Of a stretch of DNA of 64,000 nt, positions 1 to 10,029 are shown piece after piece. Position 1 is the stretch's first letter. Every line of letters begins with the position of its first letter. Made by a program: the position numbers and the translations under genes. The DNA is taken from NCBI GenBank assembly GCA_016081115.2, contig JABTTQ020001757.1:62027-126026 (forward strand). Direction: 5' to 3'. The notes beneath the pieces were generated by a model that saw only the letters and a list, made by a program, of their open reading frames with translations, was not told the origin of the DNA and did no database searches. Origin of the DNA: Rehmannia glutinosa (lineage: Eukaryota; Streptophyta; Magnoliopsida; Lamiales; Orobanchaceae).

Positions 1-44
1 TCCCTAAAAGGTAATGCTTTAAATATTTTGCATTGTTCTCTTAT
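1..44 (+). pseudogene. copia element A gag fragment, left of the gypsy insertion
   Basis: The first 44 bases read in frame as SLKGNALNILHCSLI, matching the gag of element N at 54188-55226 (LNGKALNILYCSL). It is the left stump of a plus-strand copia gag cut by the Ty3/gypsy element that starts at base 45. Bases 40-44 (CTTAT) are the target-site duplication, repeated at 22755-22759, where gag resumes with GIRSAHEVW. The element extends off the left edge of the window, so its 5' LTR is not visible. Confidence 0.75.
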
Positions 45-302
45 TGTAATATCCGAATATTTTTTTAAAAGTATATTTAGTATTATTATTATTATTTATT
101 ATATAATTATTAATTGGTTAATTTTATTATATTATTATTATTATTTTAATACAACCAAGTAGTAATAATTATCCAGGCCCAATTCAAAATGTTAATTTCT
201 GAAATTCATTATGGGCCCAAAGTCTTTCCCCCAATTTTTAAAAGTCCAAGTCAAATAGAATTCTTTAACAAACCCAAGTCACCAATATCAGAAATACAAT
301 CC

Positions 303-309
303 TATAAAT
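303..309 (+). promoter_or_regulatory. TATA-like box of the gypsy LTR
   Basis: TATAAAT, preserved at about 21155-21161 in the 3' LTR, followed 15-60 bases later by a pyrimidine/CA-rich stretch typical of plant start sites. It lies 258 bases into the LTR, a plausible end of U3. Assigned from sequence only; no transcript evidence. Confidence 0.5.
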
Positions 310-1328
310 TCACATTAAACCCTACACACACGTTACTTCATCAACCCTCTGCAAAAATCGAGCCAAGTAGCAACAAAAGGTAAACATTTAGTATTCTTTC
401 TTCTTCATCGTCCAACGGAATTTGAAACATATCCAATCGGCCTTACAAAAAAAAAAAAAAAAAGAGAGAAGATTGGGCGGGTGAGCCATTACATCGAGAC
501 AACACAACACTCCCAAATCAGTACCACCAATCGAGAAACCATAGCGCCCGAAATAGTACCAAAACCGATCCGAAGAAAACCGAGAATCCAACCCACGTTG
601 CCAAACTCATTCGCCCACCTCGCGTCGCCTCGTAGGTAAATCTGCCGGCCGATGATGAAGGGGGGTGTAGACGTGTGGCTATGAAAGAAAGAAAAATTAG
701 AGCAGAAAATAGTTAGGGAGAGAGAGACAGAGGGTGACAGGTGAAAAGGGGGATTATTTTGGGGGATGAGGTACAAATGAATTAGAGGAAGAAAAGAAAA
801 AAATATATATATTTGTGAGAATAGGAGGATTGGCTGGACGTGTTGCAGAGAGGGATAAGAATGTAGTTGGGGAAATTCATAAAGATAAGAAATAAGGAAA
901 GTGAGGATAATAGTAATGGGTTTGTGGGATGTAGGGCCGTAGGCTTGATTTTGGGAATTTGGGGCCTTATTGAATTATAAATTTAGTTTTAGATTGGGAA
1001 TGTTGACTTTGTCCACCTTTGACCAATTCATCAATCCAGTTTCCAACCTCAAATTATATTCTCCTTTATTAAATTTCAATTCCTTTATTTCTTTTATTAA
1101 ACTACACAAATCCTATATTGTTATTCTTAATTATATTTTATTATTTATTGTAGAAAACGAAGAAAACGAGGAGTAGGATTTCCTGTATTATTGCTTTCTT
1201 CGCACAGACATCTGCATTTATTTGAGGTGGGGATATTCTATTCATTTATTGTTTGTCGCTATTAAATGCTTCGTATATGTGTAATTGTTTATGTGCAATG
1301 TGAAAATAAATTATGTTAGCCTGGGGCT

Positions 1329-1497
1329 ATAAGAAGGTCCGGGATCAAAAGTATCCTCGGGGTGAACCCGAGTGTTATATTAGTGCGGAAATTTGTAAGA
1401 AGGTCAGGGATTGGAAGTATCTTCGGGGTGAACCCGCGATGCTTAGTCGGTGTGAGAAGGTCCGGGATCGGATGTATCCTCGGGGTGAACCCATGAT
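1329..1497 (+). repeat. Three-copy tandem repeat in gypsy 5' LTR
   Basis: Three units of about 55-60 bases share AGAAGGTCCGGGATC, then GTATCCTCGGGGTGAACCC. The copies are diverged from one another. The 3' LTR carries the same three units at 22170-22335, so the array predates this insertion. Confidence 0.8.
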
Positions 1498-1913
1498 ACT
1501 ATAAAAATGTGGCAATCAAAGTAAAAGTTAAATTATATGTTGAATGTTTACGATTATGCCTATTGATGTATTTAATTTGTCAAATGTGTCCCCATTGAGC
1601 GAGTTGAAAGCTCACCCTATTTTCATTAACATTTTTTTCAGGTTAAGGAGTCCAGGCGAGGATTGGAGGCGGTGGATGCGAAATTAATGTTTTATTTATT
1701 TTACAAAATTTAGGAATATTTTGTTTTGTTAACAAATTTTAGTTACCATTTATTTTTGAATGATTGTCTTGTGGGTTCGATTTAAAAGTACTTTTGTTTA
1801 TTTGGATGCAAGTTTTTAATGATATGCTATTTTCTTAAAATTGTGTTCTTTTAGTTAAGCTATTGCACTACTTGTTAAAAATTTTGTACTGTTAGAGAAT
1901 TTGGGTCGTTACA

Positions 1914-1928
1914 AGTGGTATCAGAGCG
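1914..1928 (+). other. Primer binding site (tRNA-iMet) of gypsy element
   Basis: AGTGGTATCAGAGCG directly follows the LTR. TGGTATCAGAGC is complementary to the 3' end of plant initiator-methionine tRNA, the usual primer of chromoviruses and copia elements. Confidence 0.9.
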
Positions 1929-2405
1929 GGTCTACGGTTCTGTAGACTTGTTAAAAAAAATTGTCTTCTAATATTTTTTTTAAAAAAAAAAAATAGTATA
2001 GTGACATCCACCTCCGCCATATCTCGTCGGATTCCTTAAGGTATGCAAATTTATTATGTCAGTACTCAATTTATTCATAATATGTCATGTCACATTATTA
2101 TGCAGCATACGTTATTCCTGTAATTATGTCTTGTTGCTTTTATTTCATACTCCTTATTGCATGCGTGTTTGCTGTATTAGAAGAACGAATTCTAGGCTCC
2201 TCGCGTAAAAAAATAAATAAAAAAAAAAAAAAAATAAAAAAATAGGGAGAGACTCATAATGAATTATATTGACTTAATAGTACTAATATATAAAATGACT
2301 TATTATTATTATTGTTATTATTATTATTATTATTTTTATTTCAATTACTATGCGATAATAACTTAAGACGGGTACTAAGAACGTACTACATATGATTATA
2401 GGAAT
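1929..2405 (+). other. Untranslated leader of the gypsy element
   Basis: No gene seen. Contains A-rich and T-rich homopolymers (near 1950-1995 and 2207-2245) and an ATT/TTA microsatellite at about 2299-2340 before the gag start codon. Confidence 0.7.
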
Positions 2406-3105
2406 ATGGCTCCACGAAATCCTCCACGAGTGCCTCGACGCCCCCGAACCTTTAACCAGAACAATACCGAAAACCAAGACAATGAAGGGAACCCAACTGA
2501 CACTGGAAACCAACCTACGGCTGGAGACTTGTTTGCAGAGATTCTCAATGTCGTACAAAACCACAATGGGAACAATAACAACAACAGTACTAGAGTGGTG
2601 GAACAGTTTCGCCATTACCGTCCACCCACCTTTAATGGGCGTGATGGCCCAGCAGCAGTTGAAGAATGGTTAAGAGCGTTGGAAAGAATTTTGGACTTAT
2701 AGGCATCGATGAACAACGAGTGGCTTGTGCCGCCTTCCAACTGACTGACGATGCATTATCCTGGAATGAATTCAAGGAAGTGGTGATGGAGAAGTACTTC
2801 CCTAGATCCTACCGTGACAAGAAGGAAACAGAATTTCTGAACTTCAAGCAAAGGGGATTGACCGTAACCGAATACGAAAGGGAGTTTAACCAATTATGTC
2901 GGTTTGCACCACATTTGGTTGATACCGACCTAAAGAAAGCTTTGAGATTCAGAAGGGGATTGAGGTCGCAATTGTCTGGAATTTTATCTGCACAGGGGGA
3001 CCTGGAATATTCTGTGATGGTTAGACGGGCTCATGAAGTTGAAGCAGGACTAGCTTGGGTTGATGATGACCGAAAGCCAGCCGTTGTGTCAGAAAAGAGG
3101 AAGTT
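2406..3105 (+). pseudogene. gag: gypsy gag, N-terminal part
   Basis: Begins MAPRNPPRVPRRPR and continues to EEWLRALERIL, then shifts frame near 2690 and resumes with GIDEQRVACAAFQL, SWNEFKEVVMEKYFP, EFLNFKQRGLTVTEYEREF and RAHEVEAGLAW. This is the capsid-forming retrotransposon Gag (Retrotrans_gag family), which packages element RNA in the cytoplasm. The stretch between FQLTDDALSW and NEFKEV looks shorter than is usual, suggesting an internal deletion. Gag is cut at 3105 by copia C1 and resumes at 17179 after the duplicated AAGTT, with the zinc knuckle further on. The start was chosen because it is the first ATG after the leader and opens the basic N terminus typical of the family. Confidence 0.88.
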
Positions 3106-4638
3106 TGTAGGTCCCAAGGGGTGTAAGTGTAAGGTTTAGAAGGGAGGGGGGTTGAATAAACCTTACCAAATTTTTGATTTAGGCCTTTTAAATCTCTGAG
3201 TTCTGTTGTGTGTCCTTGAAGGGCAGTCGAATTAGTCACTCAAGAGAGTTAATCTCTCAACACTTCATTTGAAATTAAGTATTAATAGAGTAACTCGGTT
3301 GTTGGCTATAAATTGATTCAACTGTGGTTTTGTTTTATTGGAAGACTTAACACCCTTAAGTTTGATTAAGCAAGTTTTCTGACTTGATTTAGTACTTTAT
3401 AAATTATCAAGTGGATAGCAAATTTATCGTGAGATATAAGCAATTAAAAGTGCGAAATTTAAATCTTTGAAATGTAAATGACACGATAAAGGTTTTTATA
3501 GAGGTTCGAAGATGGGGTAATTCTTCTACTCCTCTCTTCTCCAACTCTGGAGGAATCCACTAAGTAATGATCGAGTTTACAAAGTGGTACAGTCCGGATA
3601 CAAGTCTTGATCACAACGGCCGACTTGATCCTTTGGGACTCGATCGGAGACGCTTGATCATCACTCGGTGGCTTCTCGCACGACTCGGCTTCTTCACAGG
3701 CATTTTTGCCTTGCTACTACTGACTCACTTGCTTAAGCACTTTGGATTTGATCACGAAGCCCTCCAAGAGCTTAAGACTTGGTTGACCTTGAACCTTTCT
3801 ACAATCCTTCTGGATTGTAGACCCCTTGTTTTTAAAGGTTTCCTCTTCAACTGGTTGAAGTTCTCTTTCCTTCACGAGGTAAGTGTTGGATTGATGTACT
3901 TGAAGTGTAGGCTTGAGGATTGAGAATGTTTGGTTTTTAGATAAGCTTGTATATCTTCACGTGTGTGTCATTCATCATCTTTTCTCAAACAAATTCCTCG
4001 GCCTTTTATAGTGAACTTTCAAAAATTTGCCCGTTGAAGAGATAGGCTCATTTTTGAAAGTCACTTTGCGTCGTTGGCTTGCGTTCTTGGAATTGCCATT
4101 TCCTCGTATGAATTATTTTATCACCTTTTCGAGTTCGACACGGTGTAGTGCTTCCCATTGGTTCATTCCTTTTGCACGCTTCGGGACCGAGCACTCCAAG
4201 AAAGGTGGTATGGAGATATTACTTGTTTAAGTAAGTCTCTTGATTTTACGGCAACGGCGGTTCTTTTCTGATTATCTCGACTTGACCGCATTTCCTTGCT
4301 TTCCCAGGTGACTTAGAGTCGGCTTCCAATCATGGATGACTCTTGTCACTTGACTTGAGACTTGGCTTCTCTTGAGTTGACTTGGTGATGTTCCACTGGT
4401 GCATCTGTTGCTTCTTGATCGAGTTCTGTCGCTCTTCTTTGTTGTACTCAAATTGTCTCACGTGAGTTTTCCTTCAAGCCTTGATTGTCTTCTTCTTGCA
4501 AGTTGGGGCGTAGGCGACTTAACTCGGCAGCGCCACTCTAATTGTTACAATACATTTTTGACAAGAATTGGGGAGCCAACTTTCTATTCTAAGTTTTACA
4601 TGGCATTCATCAAAATCTAAACAATAAAATTCCTAACA
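3106..4638 (-). repeat. 3' LTR of C1
   Basis: Reads TGTAGGTCCCAAGGGG at its left edge and ...TTCCTAACA at its right edge; bounded on the left by AAGTT and on the right by the polypurine tract. A TATA box (TATAAAAGG on the minus strand) lies at 4002-4010. It contains a strong hairpin at 3799-3820 (CTACAATCC/GGATTGTAG) and a palindrome CTTCAACTGGTTGAAG at 3845-3860, both on the transcribed side of the TATA box. Confidence 0.93.
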
Positions 4639-4660
4639 ATTCCCCCTTTTTGATGATGCC
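4639..4660 (-). other. Polypurine tract of C1
   Basis: ATTCCCCCTTTTTGATGATG on the plus strand, that is an AAAAAGGGGGAAT tract on the element strand, directly next to the 3' LTR. The plus-strand primer is expected here. The adjoining GATGAT is shared with the other copia elements in the window. Confidence 0.85.
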
Positions 4661-7600
4661 AAAACTTAAATCATACAAAGATGCAAATAACAAAGATACA
4701 TACGAGATAGTGTATTGACATAGAATGTATGCGCATAATCAATCTTTTTATTGATCATATCATTCTTGTACTTAACACAATTTGTTTACAAGGTGTATCG
4801 AGTATGTAATTGTCTTCACAAAAAATAGAAAATTTATAGCTATATTACGAGAAGACTTACATTGTATGTATTTACATATAAAATACACGAAGGGTTGGAA
4901 TGACAACACTTCATCTCCTTATTTGTCTCCTTCTTTCATCTTGATCGGCATCTTCTTCTCTTCTTCTCTTCTTCTCGTCGTCATTTGCCTTTCTTTTTCT
5001 TCTCATATGCCTTCCTGGCGGCTTCATCTTTCCTTATTCTTTCTGTCTCTCCCGCCATAGTGAGTTTGTCTCTTGTTTTCTTCTTCTATCCTTTTTGCAT
5101 ACTCGGCGTTGGTTTTAGCCACTTGCAAGTTCGCCACATGGTCAAGCCCATTTTCCAAATTTCAAAGTAGATCCCTCCTTTCTTTCCGGATCTACGTATT
5201 CAATATTCTTGGCGGAGGCCTAGGTGCAAGCTTCTTCCTCACTGCTTTGTTTCTTCCTCTACCTGCGGGGCGTATCTTGTCTTTGGGGCCTTCTTCTTTT
5301 CGGTGAGTGCCCAGCGGAGTGACCCAGCAGAGTGATTGCTAGGTTATCTGGCATGCTCCGTCGGCCTTCTTCACATAATGTGAGACCCTTTTCCTAGTAC
5401 AGTCCCAAGCTTGAGCCATGGACATATTTGCAAAATATCCTTGATTCGAGCATTTTGAATTCGTCAATCGATCTTGGCTCTGTCCCGACATACGAAATGG
5501 CATACGTGTCTCTGTCAATTTGGAATGCCTCCGTGTTCTTTCAAGATGTTCATCACCCTGGCATCCATTCTTCCTTCCACCTCCTTCATCCCTGCTTCAA
5601 TTGCTTTTCTCTTCTCGGCCATAGATACAGAGTGTTGGAGTGGCGAGTCACTGAGGGGAGTTTCTTTCGCTTATAATGTCATTTGTGTGAGGACCCTGTT
5701 GGGGGTTTGTGCAATCATCAAGGTCATATTTTTGATCCTTCCCCCTCGTGATTTTCCTTTCTTGATTTCAAAATTTCCTCGGTGATTTTCCCTTCTCAAA
5801 TTGTTCCCTTGTCATTTGCTCCTTTCTTTTGACAGATTTTCTTTGCTTTGAGGTATTCCTCTTCCCCTTTTTGGCATCATCAAAGGATAGAGGAACCCCA
5901 GGGAACATCTTGGCAAGCATGAAGTCGAGTCTTCGATGGTTGAATTTTGCTTCAAGTCTCTGCGTTGTATCTTTGCCGCACGAATTGACCGAGTAGCGTT
6001 GGATTCTCTTGAAATCGGCTTCATCTCGGCCATGAGAAGGCTGAATTTTCTTGTCATGTGTTCTTCCAAACGTTTGTATATCATTTGCATTACGCTCACG
6101 CAGACTTGATCTCGGCGGTGTGAGCTTCGTGCATATGTTCAATGTGTTCCCTGACTTCGTTTCGCATCAACATTTTCTCTCCACACCCGACTTGTTGAAT
6201 AAGGTTAAGTATCTCACCTGTTCCACACGATTGATTTCTTTGTTGCCACCATTCCCTTACCCCGTTGTGATGCCTCTCAAGTCAATTTTGTAAGGTTGGC
6301 ATCTGTTGTCCAGCGCATGTCCAAAGAGGCGATGCCTTTCCATTCGTTCAACTTCAAGCAAAGAGTGCCTTGAACACTTCTCGAACTTGGTGATTCTTCA
6401 TTGCGGTGATGGCCATACTGACGTCGAAATCAAAATCTACTGGAACAATGGTGCCCGAGTGAAAAACAGGAGGTGGTTTGTGATAGCGTGCTTGCTCATT
6501 TTTCGACTCTTCGTGGAGTTCTCGTATCTCAGTGAGAAAGGGAAAGATTCCACAAAGGATTCATCACCGCCAACCGGGATTTGTTCGATGATAAGCGGTG
6601 GGCGTGAAGTTCTTTTGGGAATCGATCCAATCATATCTGGAGGAGCGGAGCGGTGGTCTCTGGTTCATTTGGGTTTGGTTGTGAAGTAGATCCGACTCTT
6701 TGAGCCTCATTTGTCTTAACAACAACCGTTGGTCTCGGTGATTTTTCCATTTTGATGAGACTTGTCCTCGGCCTTATCGGCAAGCGTCATCGGACGATGA
6801 TGAGATTTCTAGTGGTGGCTCATCATCAAAGTTAAACGTTTGACGAGTAGTCTTGGGATCGACTTGCTCGTGCCTGGAACATCCATGGTGAGTCTTTTGG
6901 ATTTGTCATGGGGTTGGCTTCTTCTTCGCCTTCCGATCCCGGAAAAGTGACATCGGGGTTGTCTGGGAATCATGAAGTGCGCCGATCTCCTTCTCGGATG
7001 GGTCGATGATTGCGGGAGGGATGTTCTCTACTTCAAAGACCTCTTTACCCGGGAAGTCTCAACCTCCCGTGGGCCTTCATTTCCTCCGGCGAGTCTCTCT
7101 TCTGGCTGCGAGGGCTAGTCCTCCCTTTTTCGATGTGTCATGTCTTAGGGTCTTCTACAAAGTGGCATCCATTGGAGTCTCAACCCCATGGATTGCACTT
7201 TTTCATCGCCGCAGTGTTAACTCCCAGTACATTCCTTCTCGTGCCTCATTTGCGCATCGCAGCGTCATTAGCCTTCGAGTAGGCGGTTGGCACCTCGGTG
7301 AGACAGTCTCAACTGCGAGCCGTTGATGGAATCTTCTTTGTTCTTCTAGTGATTGTAGTTTCTCTTCTTCGCCTCCTTGCTTCTTTGTCGAGTCATCTCC
7401 GCAAAGATCCTCCGACCTTCTTTGCGGTGGAGGGAGTTTCCCCCCCTCGGTGGCGCACCGGTGAGTGACTTGGAGTGGGGTCACTCGTCTCCAAACTCAT
7501 TTGTTGCAATTGATGGTTCGGCCGTTGGGGCGGTGGTAGCACACCTTCAATAGGGGTTGGCTCGATTGGGGTCCCCACTAGCCCAGTTTCATCGCCATTT

Positions 7601-9484
7601 CCTTATTGCCTTCCTCCGAGTGAGTGGGAAGTGGTAGCAAAGAACATCGGTGGCTATTTCTTTGAACCACTCCCATTGGATCGATTTCGGTGTGTTTTGG
7701 AGGACTCTCCTGGTCCCTCCATCGGTCTTTGCTCGTGAAGGATTCTTGATTCATGCAATGCTTGCTGCATCTGCGATTCTTCAGAAAGAAGCATCATTCT
7801 GCGGGTCCTCGTCACTTTCGAGAGAAGACATCAAGGAGAGGATGGTAGTGTTCGTGGTGGAGATAGGGCGCGGATACTTGCCTTCTCACGTGCTTCGGCT
7901 TCTTGACTTGCTTTGCTCTCCCTGTCCTTGTAGATTTGCGGGATGTCTAAGCGATTGTCCTCATCAAGTGTGGGGAGCACGATGAGTCGATCCCAAGGAA
8001 ATTTAGCGATTCTCTTCTTCTTCTATGAATTGGCCGTTGAACTGTTCCCTTGACTTGCTCAACTTCCATTTTCTCCACTCACGCAGACGATTTTGGATGT
8101 GCAGTGTAAGGTGGAGATAGGATCATTACATCACTATCTGCTTGGGCTGGTTCTTCTTGAGTTTTAATTTGTGTGAGCTACGTTTGTGTCTTCGGGTTGC
8201 CTCTGGCGATCGCCAATGAGACTTGGCTGTTTCATCAACTACATCCGGAGACTCTACTTCTCCCGGTAGTCTCCGTATTTGTGCTAGTGAGTAGCCGACT
8301 CATTTGGTTTCTCTGTTCGGACCGCTTGACGAGTCTTCTTCGTCTCTGGTTTGTACCGGGGAATTTCAGTCCCGAGGCGGCGTCCTCTCGAGTCTTGGGC
8401 GGCAGGGCGGTGCTTGTGTTTGTTTCGAGGAGCTGGCCGTCTAGGCTTGTCGATTCTCCTCTTTTGACGATCGGAGAAGGTATTTGGGAGTCCTTCTCGA
8501 TCGCCGCTACGAGGGGCGGGTGACATGGCTGGGGGGCGGGTGACATGGGTCTTTGGGCGGGTGACATGGCATTTCTTTGGGCGGGTGACTCTGGCTGCAG
8601 GGCGGGGAGCATGTTTGGTTTTCTTTTTTGCGGGGCGTGAGACTTCTTGGCAGTGCGGGGGCAACTTTCTTCTTGGTTGGAGAGGAGGCATTTGTGTCTT
8701 GGTCGGTGATTCCCCCTCACCGGTGTCGCTCTCTTGGCGTAAGCTCGCCCGAGCACCAGAGAGGTTAGCTCTACGAACATCCTCTTGTTAACATGGAATG
8801 CTTTCCCATGTCCGAGAGAGGACTCCTTTCACCTCCAATAGTCGGCCAATCACTAGGCCATATCCCGGGGATCCTCCAAATGACCCATCTTCTTTGAAGG
8901 ACTTGTTCCCACGTTAAGCGATCTGCTTTGTAGATAAACTCATTGAGTTTATCTTCTTTTTCTCGATGATTGCGGCCATCACGATCGACTTTGCCTTTGA
9001 TAGTTGATAGTTCAAAAGTCGCCAAATTTGATGTCGATACATTTGGCAACTATGTCCAACAATTTGTGATAATCCTCCTTGATCTTTTGTTTCTTTGTGT
9101 ATATAATTTTGTCAACAAGGTCGGACTTGGCTATTTCTTTCCATCGTCGGCCAAGTTTACATCGACTTCCTTAATCTCGGTTGCTCCTTCACTGGGTGAG
9201 CAATATTCACCAAATCCTTGGCGGTGATAGTCATTGCTTCCCATGAGCAGATGACTTGATTCCTTCATCGTGAATCTCGGCATTCACGTAGAATTGTGCG
9301 ACCTCCTCCACATAGGTCATAGGATACTCAGCGTTAGAAGCGGTTTGATCCTGGCGTTTCTAACTTCTCCGCGATTTTCTTCACCAGGGTGTCGTCGGAC
9401 CCGCTTCACCATTCCGTCGAAATCCACGGTCGAACCGGTGTGGATTTGTTTTCCCAACTTGGTAAAGTCATACGTTGGTGCCAT
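4661..9484 (-). pseudogene. C1 post-pol (envelope-like) reading frame, heavily broken
   Basis: This lies between pol and the 3' LTR, where Sireviruses may carry an env-like gene. A start at 9484 opens MAPTYDFTKLGKQI. Downstream pieces include a basic, proline- and arginine-rich part (about 8235-8780, repeated RPKxHVTRP/MSPAP units) and a Glu/Lys/Arg-rich C-terminal part (about 4900-5170) that would form a coiled coil. No single frame runs through; stops and shifts are frequent. I cannot show a signal peptide, transmembrane segment or fusion peptide, so envelope-like reflects position only. The plus-strand frames here (for example 8173-8523) look like shadows. Confidence 0.55.
8510..8612. repeat. 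GGCGGGTGACATGG short tandem repeat
   Basis: Four spaced copies of GGGCGGGTGACATGG or a close variant. On the minus strand they code the repeated VTRPK/MSPAP peptides of the C1 post-pol region, so the repeat is part of that coding sequence. Confidence 0.75.
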
Positions 9485-10029
9485 TTCTCGAGAATAATTT
9501 CAAGGAAAAGTTCGAAATTTGATTTGAAGGTTGATAGGGTTTCGAGAGTATTTGCCTTTGCCTTTTGAGAAAGAGATTGAGCAGTTTTTAGAAGTGTGAG
9601 AGAGAAACGGACGAAAATGGTTTAAATATGGTTTATGAAAGGGCGTGCAGACGGTTTTGAATTGTGATCGAAATCAACGGCTTGGATTTCACGCATATTG
9701 AGCGATTCATGTCTCGTATTTAATGCGGCAGCATTTATATCCAATCATAGGCTTGGTGTGCGGCTTTATGCGTACACATCATCATTATCGACGTGTCTCT
9801 TAAAACATTCCCGCTAAGTCAAAACATTGCGTTTTTGTCACTTTGCTCATAAGTTATTCAAACTTATCTCTTAGCGATTTAACTCGCTTCTCACATTTCT
9901 CTTAGTGACTCGGCTATCGGTGACTTGGTATAGTGACTTTTCCGTCTGGTGATTCTTGAGCTAATTTTTGTTTTCGACTCTTTTTCACCTTCGTTCTGTT
10001 CCATTTCTTTTCTTTGATTCTTACGTGTC
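9485..10029. other. C1 spacer between pol and post-pol frame
   Basis: No coding sequence seen. On the plus strand it has repeated TGACT/AGTGACT words near 9900-9960 (TTAGTGACTCGGCTATCGG, GTGACTTGG, AGTGACTT). It occupies the same place as the CGACCGGTCG clusters of the other copia elements. Confidence 0.5.

Larger units (their letters stand above)
45..1913 (+). repeat. 5' LTR of the gypsy element
   Basis: Starts TGTAATATCC and ends GGGTCGTTACA directly before the PBS. It matches 20900-22754 almost end to end; differences cluster at CG and CHG sites. It holds an ATT-rich tract near its start (85-150), a TATA-like box at 303-309, a poly-A stretch near 450 and a three-copy tandem repeat at 1329-1497. 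The small reading frames inside it are not conserved proteins. Confidence 0.93.

Noticed and set aside
85..150. ATT-rich microsatellite at the LTR start as a matrix attachment site
   Set aside because: Composition alone is not enough; the same tract occurs in the 3' LTR and is simply part of the LTR.
7010..7484. Overlapping Ser/Pro-rich frames on both strands as a possible gene
   Set aside because: No conserved domain and breaks in every frame; this is the broken post-pol region of C1.
8173..8523. Plus-strand open frames in the C1 post-pol region (also 7006-7326, 7650-7985)
   Set aside because: They lie opposite minus-strand coding sequence, have no recognisable motifs and are explained as shadows in GC-richer DNA.
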